8,651 bases of DNA from Chlamydiia bacterium (GTDB lineage: Bacteria; Chlamydiota; Chlamydiia; Chlamydiales; FEN-1388). Where the stretch lies: assembly GCA_028293095.1 (NCBI GenBank), contig JAQGPK010000050.1, forward strand, positions 1 through 8,651. Direction: 5' to 3'. Below, piece by piece: positions 1 to 6,441 of the stretch. Every line of letters begins with the position of its first letter. Positions within the stretch are counted from its first letter, which is position 1. Both the position numbers and the translations under genes were made by a program. Under the pieces are notes generated by a model that had not been told where the DNA came from, made no database searches, and was given only the letters and a program-made list of their open reading frames with translations.

Positions 1-1
1 A

Positions 2-1288
2 GAGGGCTTTTTGACATACGTGGATCTAGATAAATCTCAAGAAGAGCTAGAGGAATTAGAAAAGGAACTCAAGAGTAATACAGAGCGTTATTGCGCGATT
101 CCAAAGCTTACTTTTTATGAAGTCAAAAAGCTGATGGAAGGATTTGTCAATGAGAAGGTATATGACATCGATACGAAAGAAAAACTCATCGATATTATAC
201 AGTCAAAAGAGGCCCGCGAGAATTTTCTAGAATTTATTTATGATCACCATTCTGAACTTGAAAAATGGCAGCAATACTACCAAGAGCGCTTTCGCGTTCG
301 CATCATTGAATGGTTAAGAAATAATCAGTTTGAGTTTGTGTTTGAAGAAGATTTGGAAATGACTAAGTCAGCAGTTGAAAAACTAAAACTCAATACTTTT
401 ACTCCTAAGCCTTCTAAGGATGTAGTGACTTCCAGAAAAATACTGGTTGCAAAAGCTAAAACCTATTATTCAAGCGAAGCTCTGAATCCTCGTCCTAAGC
501 GAGGACGCCCACCAAAACAGGTTGCAAAAGTAGAGACTGAGCCTCAATTTTCAGGTGATATTTATCTGACTGTACCAAAAGCTGTAAAGGCATTCCTCTT
601 TACTCCAGACTATCATGGATCTGCCTCTATTTTTACTTTTTCAGGCAAGTTTGCCTCTGAAGCAGATCTTTTGGCGCATAAGCGGCAACAGATCCAGGGC
701 GTTGCAAACATTGAGATGCAAAATATCAATCAGAAGCTGGCAACCCTACGTACTCTTTCCTCTCACTGGCTGATTGGCGATACAAAAGAGATAGAAAAAA
801 TAGAGCCTATTCTTCTCAATGGAGAATCTACTCCCGAACGCGTCGTACGCCCTGTTGCCCAGAAAATATCCATTGATGAGATTGTATTTAAAGAACCTTT
901 AAGTAAGCGCGAATTAAAAGCAGAGAAACAGCTTGAAGAGTCCTTTTTCCTTAAGAGAAAAGGTGGTAAAGATCAAAAACTACCAGCTGGAAAGGGCGAA
1001 GGGAAAAAGGATGTTGCAAAAGTCGTAGGAAAAGCGTCTACTGTAAAAGCTCCTTTTTCTAAAGCTGCTGCTCCAAAACCATCTGCTTTTAAATCATCTT
1101 CTAAGCAAGTCACAAAATCTATTTCTAAAAAGCCTGTGGCGAAAAAAGCTTTTACTGCACCTCAGTCAAAAGTGCGTCTTCGCCCTTTAGTGAAGAAACC
1201 TCTTCCTAAGGTAGTCCAGAAAGAAAGTGGTGTGACTAAGAAAAAGCCATCTTCCTTAAGGCTCCTCAGACGATCTAAGAAGAAATAA
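2..1288 (+). CDS. UPF0158-family protein with AT-hook-like motif and histone-like basic tail (5' end probably outside the window)
   Basis: The frame is open to the left edge. Possible starts inside the window are TTG at 11 and GTG at 20, but codons 2-13 read EGFL and run into TYVDLD, which resembles the YxDxxTGE stretch near the start of UPF0158 proteins. I therefore think the true start lies upstream. Numbered from TTG 11 (425 residues), residues 30-115 match UPF0158: an IP-x-LTFYE-x3-LMEGF segment, then an acidic/aromatic helix ending in RFRVRIIEWLRNN. Residues 162-169 (PKRGRPPK) form an AT-hook-like minor-groove motif. Residues 180-260 look like a small mixed fold. Residues 313-425 are Lys/Ala/Ser/Pro rich, with KKPVAKKA-type repeats as in the chlamydial histone-like proteins Hc1 and Hc2. 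Chlamydia has a UPF0158 protein (CT_429) whose function is unknown. DNA or nucleoid binding is my inference from the AT-hook and tail. A membrane protein gene follows 4 bases downstream. Confidence 0.75.
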   Translation, partial: EGFLTYVDLDKSQEELEELEKELKSNTERYCAIPKLTFYEVKKLMEGFVNEKVYDIDTKEKLIDIIQSKEARENFLEFIYDHHSELEKWQQYYQERFRVRIIEWLRNNQFEFVFEEDLEMTKSAVEKLKLNTFTPKPSKDVVTSRKILVAKAKTYYSSEALNPRPKRGRPPKQVAKVETEPQFSGDIYLTVPKAVKAFLFTPDYHGSASIFTFSGKFASEADLLAHKRQQIQGVANIEMQNINQKLATLRTLSSHWLIGDTKEIEKIEPILLNGESTPERVVRPVAQKISIDEIVFKEPLSKRELKAEKQLEESFFLKRKGGKDQKLPAGKGEGKKDVAKVVGKASTVKAPFSKAAAPKPSAFKSSSKQVTKSISKKPVAKKAFTAPQSKVRLRPLVKKPLPKVVQKESGVTKKKPSSLRLLRRSKKK

Positions 1289-1292
1289 ACAG

Positions 1293-1682
1293 ATGCGTAG
1301 CTGGATTACGTTGAAGAGTCAAATAAGAGAGTTGTGGAATAGGCTCCCGACTATTTTAAAATTACCTCTAGCTGCTGTTCGTCAATTTCCTATAACGTAT
1401 GCTGTAGCGACGCTTCCATTCCCTTACAATATTTCTGTTCCTTGTGTGTGTGCTGGTTGGAAGACAATCAAGTATCAACAGTCAGGTGGAGGTCTGGGCT
1501 CTTTAATAAAATACTATTTTAAGTCGCTCTCTCGTACCTTTTTTGGGTTGAGTATGCGACGTTTTATTGAACATACTGCCAAGTATACGCTAAGTACAGA
1601 ACTTGGTATATCAGAAGATGCGGTTCAGGCCATTGGTATCTTTATGATTGTTATCTGTGTTATTCTTGATGCTTTCGATTAA
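1293..1682 (+). CDS. Small putative membrane protein of unknown function
   Basis: I do not recognise this 129-residue protein. It begins 4 bases after the stop of the UPF0158-like gene, with no room for a separate promoter, so the two are probably co-transcribed. The purine-rich end of the upstream gene (AAGAAGAAA) would have to serve as a weak ribosome binding site. Residues 1-30 are basic. Residues 33-56 are moderately hydrophobic, with several prolines and two cysteines (PCVC at 50-53). A basic, glycine-containing region follows at 57-95. Residues 110-127 (mostly Ile, Val, Met, Phe) form one clear membrane segment right before the C-terminal DAFD. No signal peptidase site is obvious. It could be a small inner-membrane protein or a secreted Inc-like protein, but there is no bilobed hydrophobic hairpin. 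That it is a gene is supported by its full-length open frame and its tight spacing. Confidence 0.6.
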   Translation: MRSWITLKSQIRELWNRLPTILKLPLAAVRQFPITYAVATLPFPYNISVPCVCAGWKTIKYQQSGGGLGSLIKYYFKSLSRTFFGLSMRRFIEHTAKYTLSTELGISEDAVQAIGIFMIVICVILDAFD

Positions 1683-1943
1683 TAAGCATTTTTATATAGA
1701 GAAATGACAAAAACTACGAAAAATAATCAACCGGCGCTTCTAATCACAAAAACCCATTTCTCGTCTTTCTCTTTCTCAATAGGGACATGATTCGTTTTGC
1801 ATTAAAATAATTAAACAAAACTTTAAGTAGATTACTAGGATGAAAACCGCGAAATTTTTTTTAAAGGTGGCTTTTATGGCTTTTTTCTTAGAGACAGTGG
1901 AGGTACAATAGACACATTTATTATCACAAATGGCCATAATAAC
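1683..1943. other. Intergenic region of about 300 bases (to the trhO start) without a convincing gene
   Basis: This AT-rich stretch separates the membrane protein gene from trhO. No GC-rich hairpin with a T run follows the stop at 1682, so no terminator can be assigned. It holds an 8-bp inverted repeat (GAGAAATG at 1699-1706, CATTTCTC at 1755-1762) with a 48-base loop. It also holds a 23-codon reading frame at 1840-1911 with no spaced ribosome binding site. A perfect GGAGGT at 1899-1904 is not followed by a usable start codon. The last two could be remnants of a lost gene, which is a guess. Confidence 0.5.
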
Positions 1944-1968
1944 TTGAAAAAATCAGCTGTTTTCAAGT
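1942..1968. repeat. 9-bp perfect inverted repeat over the trhO promoter candidate (possible operator)
   Basis: ACTTGAAAA at 1942-1950 and TTTTCAAGT at 1960-1968 are exact reverse complements, separated by 9 bases that contain CAGCTG. The left arm contains the -35 candidate TTGAAA, and the right arm ends on the first base of the -10 candidate TAATAT. The arms are AT-rich and no T run follows, so it is not a terminator. Its place suits a repressor operator, but no regulator can be named. Confidence 0.45.
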
Positions 1969-1973
1969 AATAT
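1944..1973 (+). promoter_or_regulatory. Candidate sigma-70-type (chlamydial sigma66) promoter for trhO-lpxC-fabZ-lpxA-fmt
   Basis: TTGAAA at 1944-1949 and TAATAT at 1968-1973 are separated by 18 bases. Transcription would start near 1980, leaving a leader of about 20 bases before the ATG at 2001. A second candidate is TTGTTC at 1973-1978 with a perfect TATAAT at 1997-2002. It overlaps the ATG at 2001 and would only allow translation from the ATG at 2013. Both are pattern matches in AT-rich DNA. Confidence 0.45.
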
Positions 1974-2000
1974 TGTTCTCTTTTGAAATTTGAGAATATA

Positions 2001-3032
2001 ATGCAAAAAAGTATGCCTTCACAATGTAACCTTCTGACCTCTAAGGACAAACCTCTAGACTATTTAGTTATCGCTTTTTATCATTTATATCATTTAGAAA
2101 ATCCTGAAAAAGAAGTTGCGCTACAGAAAAAATTTCTTGCATCTCTCGATGTCAAAGCAAGAACCTATGTATCGAAACAAGGCATTAATGCGCAAATGAG
2201 TGCCTTAAGAGCGGATGGCGAAGCGTATATGGAATGGCTTTTATCAAGGCCTGAATTCAAAGGGATTGAATTTAAAATCCAGCCTCATTTCGAACATGTA
2301 CTACCGAGACTTACAGTAAAGACCAAAAAAGAGCTTGCAGCTCTTGGAGTTGAAGTTTCGATTGACGAGCGAGGAACCTATTTATCACCCGCTGAATGGC
2401 GACATGTACTCGAATCTTCCGATGATAAAATCATTTTAGATGTACGAAACGATTATGAATGGGAGCTTGGCCATTTTGAAGGGTCAGAGCCACTCCAGTG
2501 TACTACATTTAAAGAATCTACCGATTCTATTGCGAGAATCAAGCAGCGCATTAACGAAAAGACAAAAGTACTCATGTATTGTACTGGTGGGATCCGGTGT
2601 GAACTTTTTTCATCTCTCTTGAAAAAAGAGGGGATTGAGAATGTGTATCAGCTGCATGGAGGCATTATACGGTATGGGGAAGAAGAGAAATCAAAGCACT
2701 GGTCTGGCAAGTTATTTGTGTTTGATGATCGGCTAGCAGTAGATCTCTCTGACGAGAAGGCACCTGTGATTGCTAAATGTTGCCACTGTAGTGCCTCAAC
2801 AGAGACCTATTACAATTGTGCAAATATGGACTGTAATGAACTTTTTTTAAGTTGCTCAGATTGCCTTGAGAATCTGTTGGGCTGCTGTCAAGAGTCTTGT
2901 AAATCAGCTGAACGAGTACGTCCTTTTCAGCACTCTCATAAGCCATTTAGGCGCTGGTATAATTATGCTAACAAAAAGAAAGATCTTTGCACTCTTTCCC
3001 CAGGACAAGATTTGTCAAAGGGGCATCATTGA
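2001..3032 (+). CDS. trhO: tRNA uridine(34) hydroxylase, rhodanese-fold (TrhO/YceA, UPF0176 family)
   Basis: TrhO carries out oxygen-dependent 5-hydroxylation of U34 in the tRNA anticodon, a cytosolic wobble-base modification. The 343-residue protein has the usual length. An N-terminal ferredoxin-like part (about 20-110) includes the typical KQGINAQMS stretch. A rhodanese domain (about 125-230) carries LDVRNDYEWELGHFEG and the active-site loop MYCTGGIRCE, with the catalytic cysteine at residue 194. The C-terminus (about 255-305) holds ten cysteines in the pattern CCxC-x9-C-x4-C-x6-C-x2-C-x6-CCx3C, as in the bacterial subfamily with a metal-binding-like tail. I chose ATG 2001, which has GAG 6 bases upstream. 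TTG 1983 would add six residues but lies only about 3 bases from the predicted transcription start, and ATG 2013 is also possible. The stop overlaps the lpxC start. In C. trachomatis, lnt rather than trhO precedes lpxC. Confidence 0.9.
   Translation: MQKSMPSQCNLLTSKDKPLDYLVIAFYHLYHLENPEKEVALQKKFLASLDVKARTYVSKQGINAQMSALRADGEAYMEWLLSRPEFKGIEFKIQPHFEHVLPRLTVKTKKELAALGVEVSIDERGTYLSPAEWRHVLESSDDKIILDVRNDYEWELGHFEGSEPLQCTTFKESTDSIARIKQRINEKTKVLMYCTGGIRCELFSSLLKKEGIENVYQLHGGIIRYGEEEKSKHWSGKLFVFDDRLAVDLSDEKAPVIAKCCHCSASTETYYNCANMDCNELFLSCSDCLENLLGCCQESCKSAERVRPFQHSHKPFRRWYNYANKKKDLCTLSPGQDLSKGHH
3018..3031 (+). promoter_or_regulatory. Ribosome binding site and TTG start of lpxC, overlapping the trhO stop
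   Basis: AAGGGG at 3018-3023 lies 5 bases before TTG at 3029-3031, and the trhO stop TGA is at 3030-3032 (TTGA overlap). This decides the lpxC start in favour of TTG over the upstream ATG at 2987, which lacks a good site and would add 14 residues overlapping trhO. The layout suggests translational coupling. Confidence 0.65.
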
Positions 3033-3922
3033 CTCAATCTACAGGTGAGCTCCATTTAGAGACTAGCCTTAAGTCTCGGCTGCAAAAAACTTTAAAAAAA
3101 TCGGTTAGCTTTTCAGGTGTTGGTATTCATACGGGTCATGAAGTCACTCTGACGTTTCGTCCCGCAAATATTGGCGATGGTGTGTTTTTTAAACGTACCG
3201 ATCTTCCTGGTCAGCCAATAATTCCCGCGACATTTGAATATATTTTTGATACCTCGCGTAGTACTAATATTTGTATTCAAGATGTACGGATTTATACAAT
3301 TGAACATGTGCTTGCAGCTCTTCGCGCTTATGAGATTGATAACGTCTGTATAGAGCTCTCTGGCATTGAGCCTCCTGCAGGGAATGGAAGTTCGGATGTT
3401 TTTATTGCTCTTATTGAGCAAGCAGGAATTGAAGAGCAGCACGCGGTAGTCCCGTTTGTTTCTTTAAAAACTCCAGTTGTCTACTCTGAAGGTGATATTC
3501 ATATAGTTGCAATTCCTGCCGATGAATATCGCATTAGCTATACTCTTCACTATCCTAAATCTGAAATGCTGGGAACTCAGTTCCATTCAGTTGTTGTAAA
3601 CTCAGAAAACTTTAAACAAGAAATTGCCTCTTGTCGTACTTTTGCTTTATATGAGGAGCTTTCCTATTTGATGGATAAAGGCCTTATTAAGGGAGGAAGT
3701 CTTGACAATGCGGTTGTTATTCAAGAAAAAGCTGTAATCAGTAAGGGCGGTCTTTTCTTCCCTAACGAAATGGTTCGTCATAAAATTTTAGACATGATAG
3801 GTGATCTTTCGCTTGTAGGAATTCACTTTCTCGCTCATGTAATTGCTATACGAGCAGGGCATGCGACAAATTTTGCCTTTGCAAAAAAGCTTTTTCATCA
3901 TATTTCTATGGAGAATAAATAA
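3029..3922 (+). CDS. lpxC: UDP-3-O-acyl-N-acetylglucosamine deacetylase
   Basis: LpxC is the zinc-dependent cytosolic deacetylase that commits UDP-3-O-acyl-GlcNAc to lipid A synthesis. From TTG 3029 it has 297 residues, close to the family norm. LQKTLKKSVSFSGVGIHTG near the N-terminus is the usual opening. TIEHVLAAL places the catalytic Glu at 92 and the first zinc His at 93. SCRTF lies near residue 203. RHKILDMIGD gives zinc ligands His251 and Asp255 and the catalytic-site Asp259. AGHATN gives the general-acid His278. All key residues are present, so the enzyme should be active. The gene is the second of a compact operon: its TTG start overlaps the trhO stop and its TAA stop shares one base with the fabZ ATG. 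A TTG start on the rate-setting enzyme may keep its level low or tie it to trhO translation. That is inference. Confidence 0.95.
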   Translation: MTQSTGELHLETSLKSRLQKTLKKSVSFSGVGIHTGHEVTLTFRPANIGDGVFFKRTDLPGQPIIPATFEYIFDTSRSTNICIQDVRIYTIEHVLAALRAYEIDNVCIELSGIEPPAGNGSSDVFIALIEQAGIEEQHAVVPFVSLKTPVVYSEGDIHIVAIPADEYRISYTLHYPKSEMLGTQFHSVVVNSENFKQEIASCRTFALYEELSYLMDKGLIKGGSLDNAVVIQEKAVISKGGLFFPNEMVRHKILDMIGDLSLVGIHFLAHVIAIRAGHATNFAFAKKLFHHISMENK

Positions 3923-4386
3923 TGACAAATGTACATACTACTATGGATGGAATGGATACCAAGGAAATTATTAAAATTTTGCCGCATCGCTACCCATTTT
4001 TGTTGGTTGATAAAATAACTGAAATTGACTTAGAAAAAGGTACGATTGCCGGGCTTAAAAATTTAACGATTAATGAAGCCTTTTTTCAAGGTCATTTTCC
4101 AGATGCGCCAATTATGCCAGGAGTACTTATTTTAGAGGCGCTTGCGCAAACGGGAGGGGTTCTTGTGCATTTGCGATCGAATCGCGAAAAAATTGCAGTA
4201 CTTTTAAATGTTAATTCTGCTAAATTTCGCCATCCTGTTCGACCTGGCGATGTGCTTATTTTAAAATGCGAAGGGATTCATTTTAGTAGTAAAGGTGGAA
4301 AAGTTCGTGCACAAGCATTTGTGGGCGATAAAGTAGCATGCGAAGCTGAAATAGGGTTTGCTCTTGTTGATAAGAAACAGATTTAA
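3922..4386 (+). CDS. fabZ: 3-hydroxyacyl-[acyl-carrier-protein] dehydratase
   Basis: FabZ dehydrates 3-hydroxyacyl-ACP to trans-2-enoyl-ACP in type II fatty acid synthesis, and so competes with LpxA for the hydroxyacyl-ACP pool. The protein has 154 residues, the size of chlamydial FabZ. It has a hot-dog fold with the opening LPHRYPFLLVDK at 20-31, the catalytic His58 in QGHFP, PIMPGV at 63-68, and the catalytic Glu72 in LEALAQ. ATG 3922 overlaps the lpxC TAA by one base and has GGAG 8 bases upstream, so I prefer it over the in-frame ATGs at 3943 and 3952. Its place between lpxC and lpxA is the typical chlamydial order. The true dehydratase motifs argue against FabA: there is no isomerase-type extension and the catalytic pair is His/Glu rather than His/Asp. 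Confidence 0.96.
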   Translation: MTNVHTTMDGMDTKEIIKILPHRYPFLLVDKITEIDLEKGTIAGLKNLTINEAFFQGHFPDAPIMPGVLILEALAQTGGVLVHLRSNREKIAVLLNVNSAKFRHPVRPGDVLILKCEGIHFSSKGGKVRAQAFVGDKVACEAEIGFALVDKKQI

Positions 4387-4401
4387 TATGGGTTAATGGT
4401 A

Positions 4402-5238
4402 ATGTCTCAAATTCATCCTACAGCAGTTATTGAAAAAGGGGCCAGCATTGGCAAAAATGTAACAATTGGTCCATACGCTATTATCGGTGAAAATTGTACC
4501 ATTGAAGACGATGCCACGATTAAAGGTCATGTGTATCTTGATGGATACACAACAATAGGTCAGGGGAGTACCATCTGGCCTGGTGCTGTGATAGGAACTA
4601 AAACACAAGATTTAAAATTTCGCGGTGAAAAGACATACGTTATTATCGGCAAAAATACAGAAATTCGTGAATGCGTCACTATCAACTCTTCTTGTCAGGA
4701 AGGGACCTCGGTAAAGGTTGGAGACAACTGTTTAATTATGGCCTATTGCCATGTTGCACACAATTGTGAGGTTGGTAATAACGTCATCATGAGTAATGGT
4801 GCGACACTTGCTGGACATGTTATTGTAGAAGATTATGCTATTGTCTCCGGACTTACTGCAGTTCACCAATTTTCTCGGATAGGCAAATATGCAATGGTTG
4901 GTGGAATGAGCCGTGTCACGAATGATGTACCTCCCTATACAATCGGCGCTGGCAGTCCTTATCGTATCGGTGGTTTGAATCTTGTAGGGCTTAAGAGACA
5001 TGGATTTTCTCTTGAAGCCAGAAAGTTACTCAGCCAAGCATTTAAATTACTCTATCGTTCGGGAGTTTCAGTTGAAGAGGCATTGCTTGCGATAGAACAG
5101 CAGCTTGCGCCAATACCTGAAATTCGTCATTTTGTTGCATTTTGCAGAGCTTCAAAGCGTGGCCTGATTGATATTCAGGGTATTAAGCAGCTAAAAGAGC
5201 CTGCAGATGAACTTGAAGAAGTTTGTAGTTTAGGATGA
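4402..5238 (+). CDS. lpxA: Acyl-[ACP]-UDP-N-acetylglucosamine O-acyltransferase
   Basis: LpxA transfers an acyl chain from ACP to the 3-OH of UDP-GlcNAc, the first step of lipid A synthesis, as a cytosolic trimer. Hexapeptide repeats of the left-handed beta helix cover about residues 5-185 (IHPTAVIEKGASIG, VTIGPYAIIG and so on), followed by a helical C-terminus. From ATG 4402 it has 278 residues. ATG 4396 would give 280, but its GGG is only 3 bases away, against 9 for 4402. CHVAHNCEVGN holds His117 and the catalytic His120 (E. coli His122 and His125). AVHQF and NLVGLKRHGFS are family landmarks. The residue matching E. coli Gly173, part of the acyl ruler, is Gly168, which suggests a long (about C14) chain rather than a C10 chain. 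The stop overlaps the fmt start (ATGA). Confidence 0.95.
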   Translation: MSQIHPTAVIEKGASIGKNVTIGPYAIIGENCTIEDDATIKGHVYLDGYTTIGQGSTIWPGAVIGTKTQDLKFRGEKTYVIIGKNTEIRECVTINSSCQEGTSVKVGDNCLIMAYCHVAHNCEVGNNVIMSNGATLAGHVIVEDYAIVSGLTAVHQFSRIGKYAMVGGMSRVTNDVPPYTIGAGSPYRIGGLNLVGLKRHGFSLEARKLLSQAFKLLYRSGVSVEEALLAIEQQLAPIPEIRHFVAFCRASKRGLIDIQGIKQLKEPADELEEVCSLG

Positions 5239-6182
5239 AGATCGTTTTTTTTGGGACCCCTGAGTTTGCTGCGAAGCATCTGGAGATGCTGCTCGATGTG
5301 GGCGTATCAGTTGTCGCTGTTGTCACCAAGCCAGATCGTCCACAGGGTCGTTCATTAAAAGTGCAGCCAACTCCTGTAAAGATGATCTCCCAAAACCGTG
5401 TTCCTCATGTGCCAATTTTTCAGCCAGAGAAATGTTCTTCCCCTGAATTTGTCGAGATCCTTAAGGGGTTTCAGGCCGATTTGTATGTGGTTGTGGCCTA
5501 TGGCGAAATTATTAAACAGACAGTATTAGATCTCCCTCGTTTAGGATGCATTAATGTGCATGCAAGCCTTCTTCCTTACTATCGAGGTGCGGCCCCCATT
5601 CAGCGTGTGCTGATGAATGGTGAGCCCGAAACAGGCATTACTATTATCCAGCTTGTATTGAAGATGGATGCAGGTGATATGATCTCTCGGGAGAAGCTTC
5701 CAATTACTCCCAATATGACTTTTCCTGAATTAGAAGACGTTTTGTGTCAGCTTGGGTGTACATCTCTTTTAAAAGTTATCCGTGACTTTGAGCAGGGAAG
5801 GGTGACGAGAGTTCCTCAAGACCATACACTCGCGACATTTGCAGAAAAGATCCTACCAGAGGAGTGTCTGATTGACTGGGTAAAACCTGCTAAGCAGATT
5901 CATAATCTTATTCGCGCCGTGACGCCAAGTCCTGGTGCGTGGTGCTATACAATGGTACGAGGTCAGAAAAAGCGTTTAAAAGTGCTTCGTTCCTTCTATG
6001 AGCCTGATGTCAAAGGCGTGGCTGGAACGCTTATTCAGAAGAGTAAAGATAGTTTGATAGTGGCTTGTGGTCAGGGTGGTGTTGTACTTCAAGAGATACA
6101 GCTTGAAGGCAAACAAGCCATGTCGGTGGCTGATCTTCTGAAAGGGATTCCAGCGCACGAAATTTCTCTTCTTTGCTCATAG
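5235..6182 (+). CDS. fmt: Methionyl-tRNA formyltransferase
   Basis: Fmt formylates Met-tRNA(fMet) using 10-formyl-THF, so initiation can start with fMet. It has 315 residues, equal to the E. coli enzyme. The N-terminal formyltransferase domain opens with IVFFGTPEFAA. It has the loop PDRPQGRSLKVQPTPVK at 33-49, which in Fmt contacts the tRNA acceptor stem. The signature INVHASLLPYYRGAAPIQ follows, with catalytic Asn107 and His109, and the catalytic Asp145 in MDAGD. The C-terminal OB-like domain (about 205-310) is recognisable from the INxLIRAxxPxPGA-like stretch and from GTLI to LQEIQLEGK. The start overlaps the lpxA stop (ATGA, 5235-5238), with AGG just upstream, which suggests translational coupling. 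It is the last gene of the operon. No clear terminator follows it. Confidence 0.96.
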   Translation: MKIVFFGTPEFAAKHLEMLLDVGVSVVAVVTKPDRPQGRSLKVQPTPVKMISQNRVPHVPIFQPEKCSSPEFVEILKGFQADLYVVVAYGEIIKQTVLDLPRLGCINVHASLLPYYRGAAPIQRVLMNGEPETGITIIQLVLKMDAGDMISREKLPITPNMTFPELEDVLCQLGCTSLLKVIRDFEQGRVTRVPQDHTLATFAEKILPEECLIDWVKPAKQIHNLIRAVTPSPGAWCYTMVRGQKKRLKVLRSFYEPDVKGVAGTLIQKSKDSLIVACGQGGVVLQEIQLEGKQAMSVADLLKGIPAHEISLLCS

Positions 6183-6386
6183 TCTTATACGCATTAATTC
6201 ATTTAAAAAATAATTATCTACTTATACCTGTTATGCGCATATTTGTTATAGAAAGATTGAAACCTCTGCTTTTTAATAAAAATGGATAGGAAGTTATCAC
6301 TGAATTTGTAAAAAGTATTTGCATGAAAGAGCGAGAGAGATTATCGTCAAAGTAAGTTGTTTCCGTATGCCATTTACAATCACAAA
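6183..6386. other. Intergenic stretch after fmt without a supported gene
   Basis: This AT-rich DNA has stops in all frames at short distance. Two tiny frames (18 codons from ATG 6233, 10 codons from the ATG near 6323) lack ribosome binding sites. I saw no GC-rich hairpin with a T run after fmt, so readthrough into the next gene is possible. A 6-bp inverted repeat (TACAAT at 6375-6380, ATTGTA at 6386-6391) touches the next promoter's -35 element and may be chance. Confidence 0.5.
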
Positions 6387-6415
6387 TTGTAGAGGGAGTA
6401 GTAGTAGTCTATAAT
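6387..6415 (+). promoter_or_regulatory. Near-consensus sigma-70-type promoter of the first Inc-like gene
   Basis: TTGTAG at 6387-6392, a 17-base spacer and a perfect TATAAT at 6410-6415 make the best promoter match in the window. The predicted start near 6422 leaves a leader of about 20 bases. That leader holds AAAAAGGAG, whose GGAG (6433-6436) lies 5 bases before the ATG at 6442. The gene should be well expressed and separate from the fmt operon. Confidence 0.7.
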
Positions 6416-6441
6416 CAGTAACTGTAGAAAAAGGAGTAAAT

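Noticed and set aside
1699..1762. 8-bp inverted repeat (GAGAAATG / CATTTCTC) as a terminator
   Set aside because: The loop is 48 bases, the stem is AT-rich and no T run follows the right arm, so chance is likely.
1983..2000. TTG 1983 as the trhO start
   Set aside because: It lies only about 3 bases after the predicted transcription start and has no ribosome binding site. ATG 2001 with GAG upstream is better, and the conserved part begins later.
2987..3028. Extended lpxC start at ATG 2987
   Set aside because: It lacks a good ribosome binding site, overlaps trhO by 46 bases and adds 14 residues (MHSFPRTRFVKGAS) that LpxC does not need. TTG 3029 has AAGGGG 5 bases before it.
3113..3442. 109-codon minus-strand frame inside lpxC
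   Set aside because: It is a shadow frame of lpxC, whose catalytic residues are all intact on the plus strand.
6233..6289. 18-codon frame after fmt
   Set aside because: It has no ribosome binding site, no motif and lies in an AT-rich gap.
6375..6391. 6-bp inverted repeat (TACAAT / ATTGTA) at the -35 of the first Inc-like gene as an operator
   Set aside because: Six base pairs in AT-rich DNA are expected by chance. It is mentioned only within the intergenic entry.
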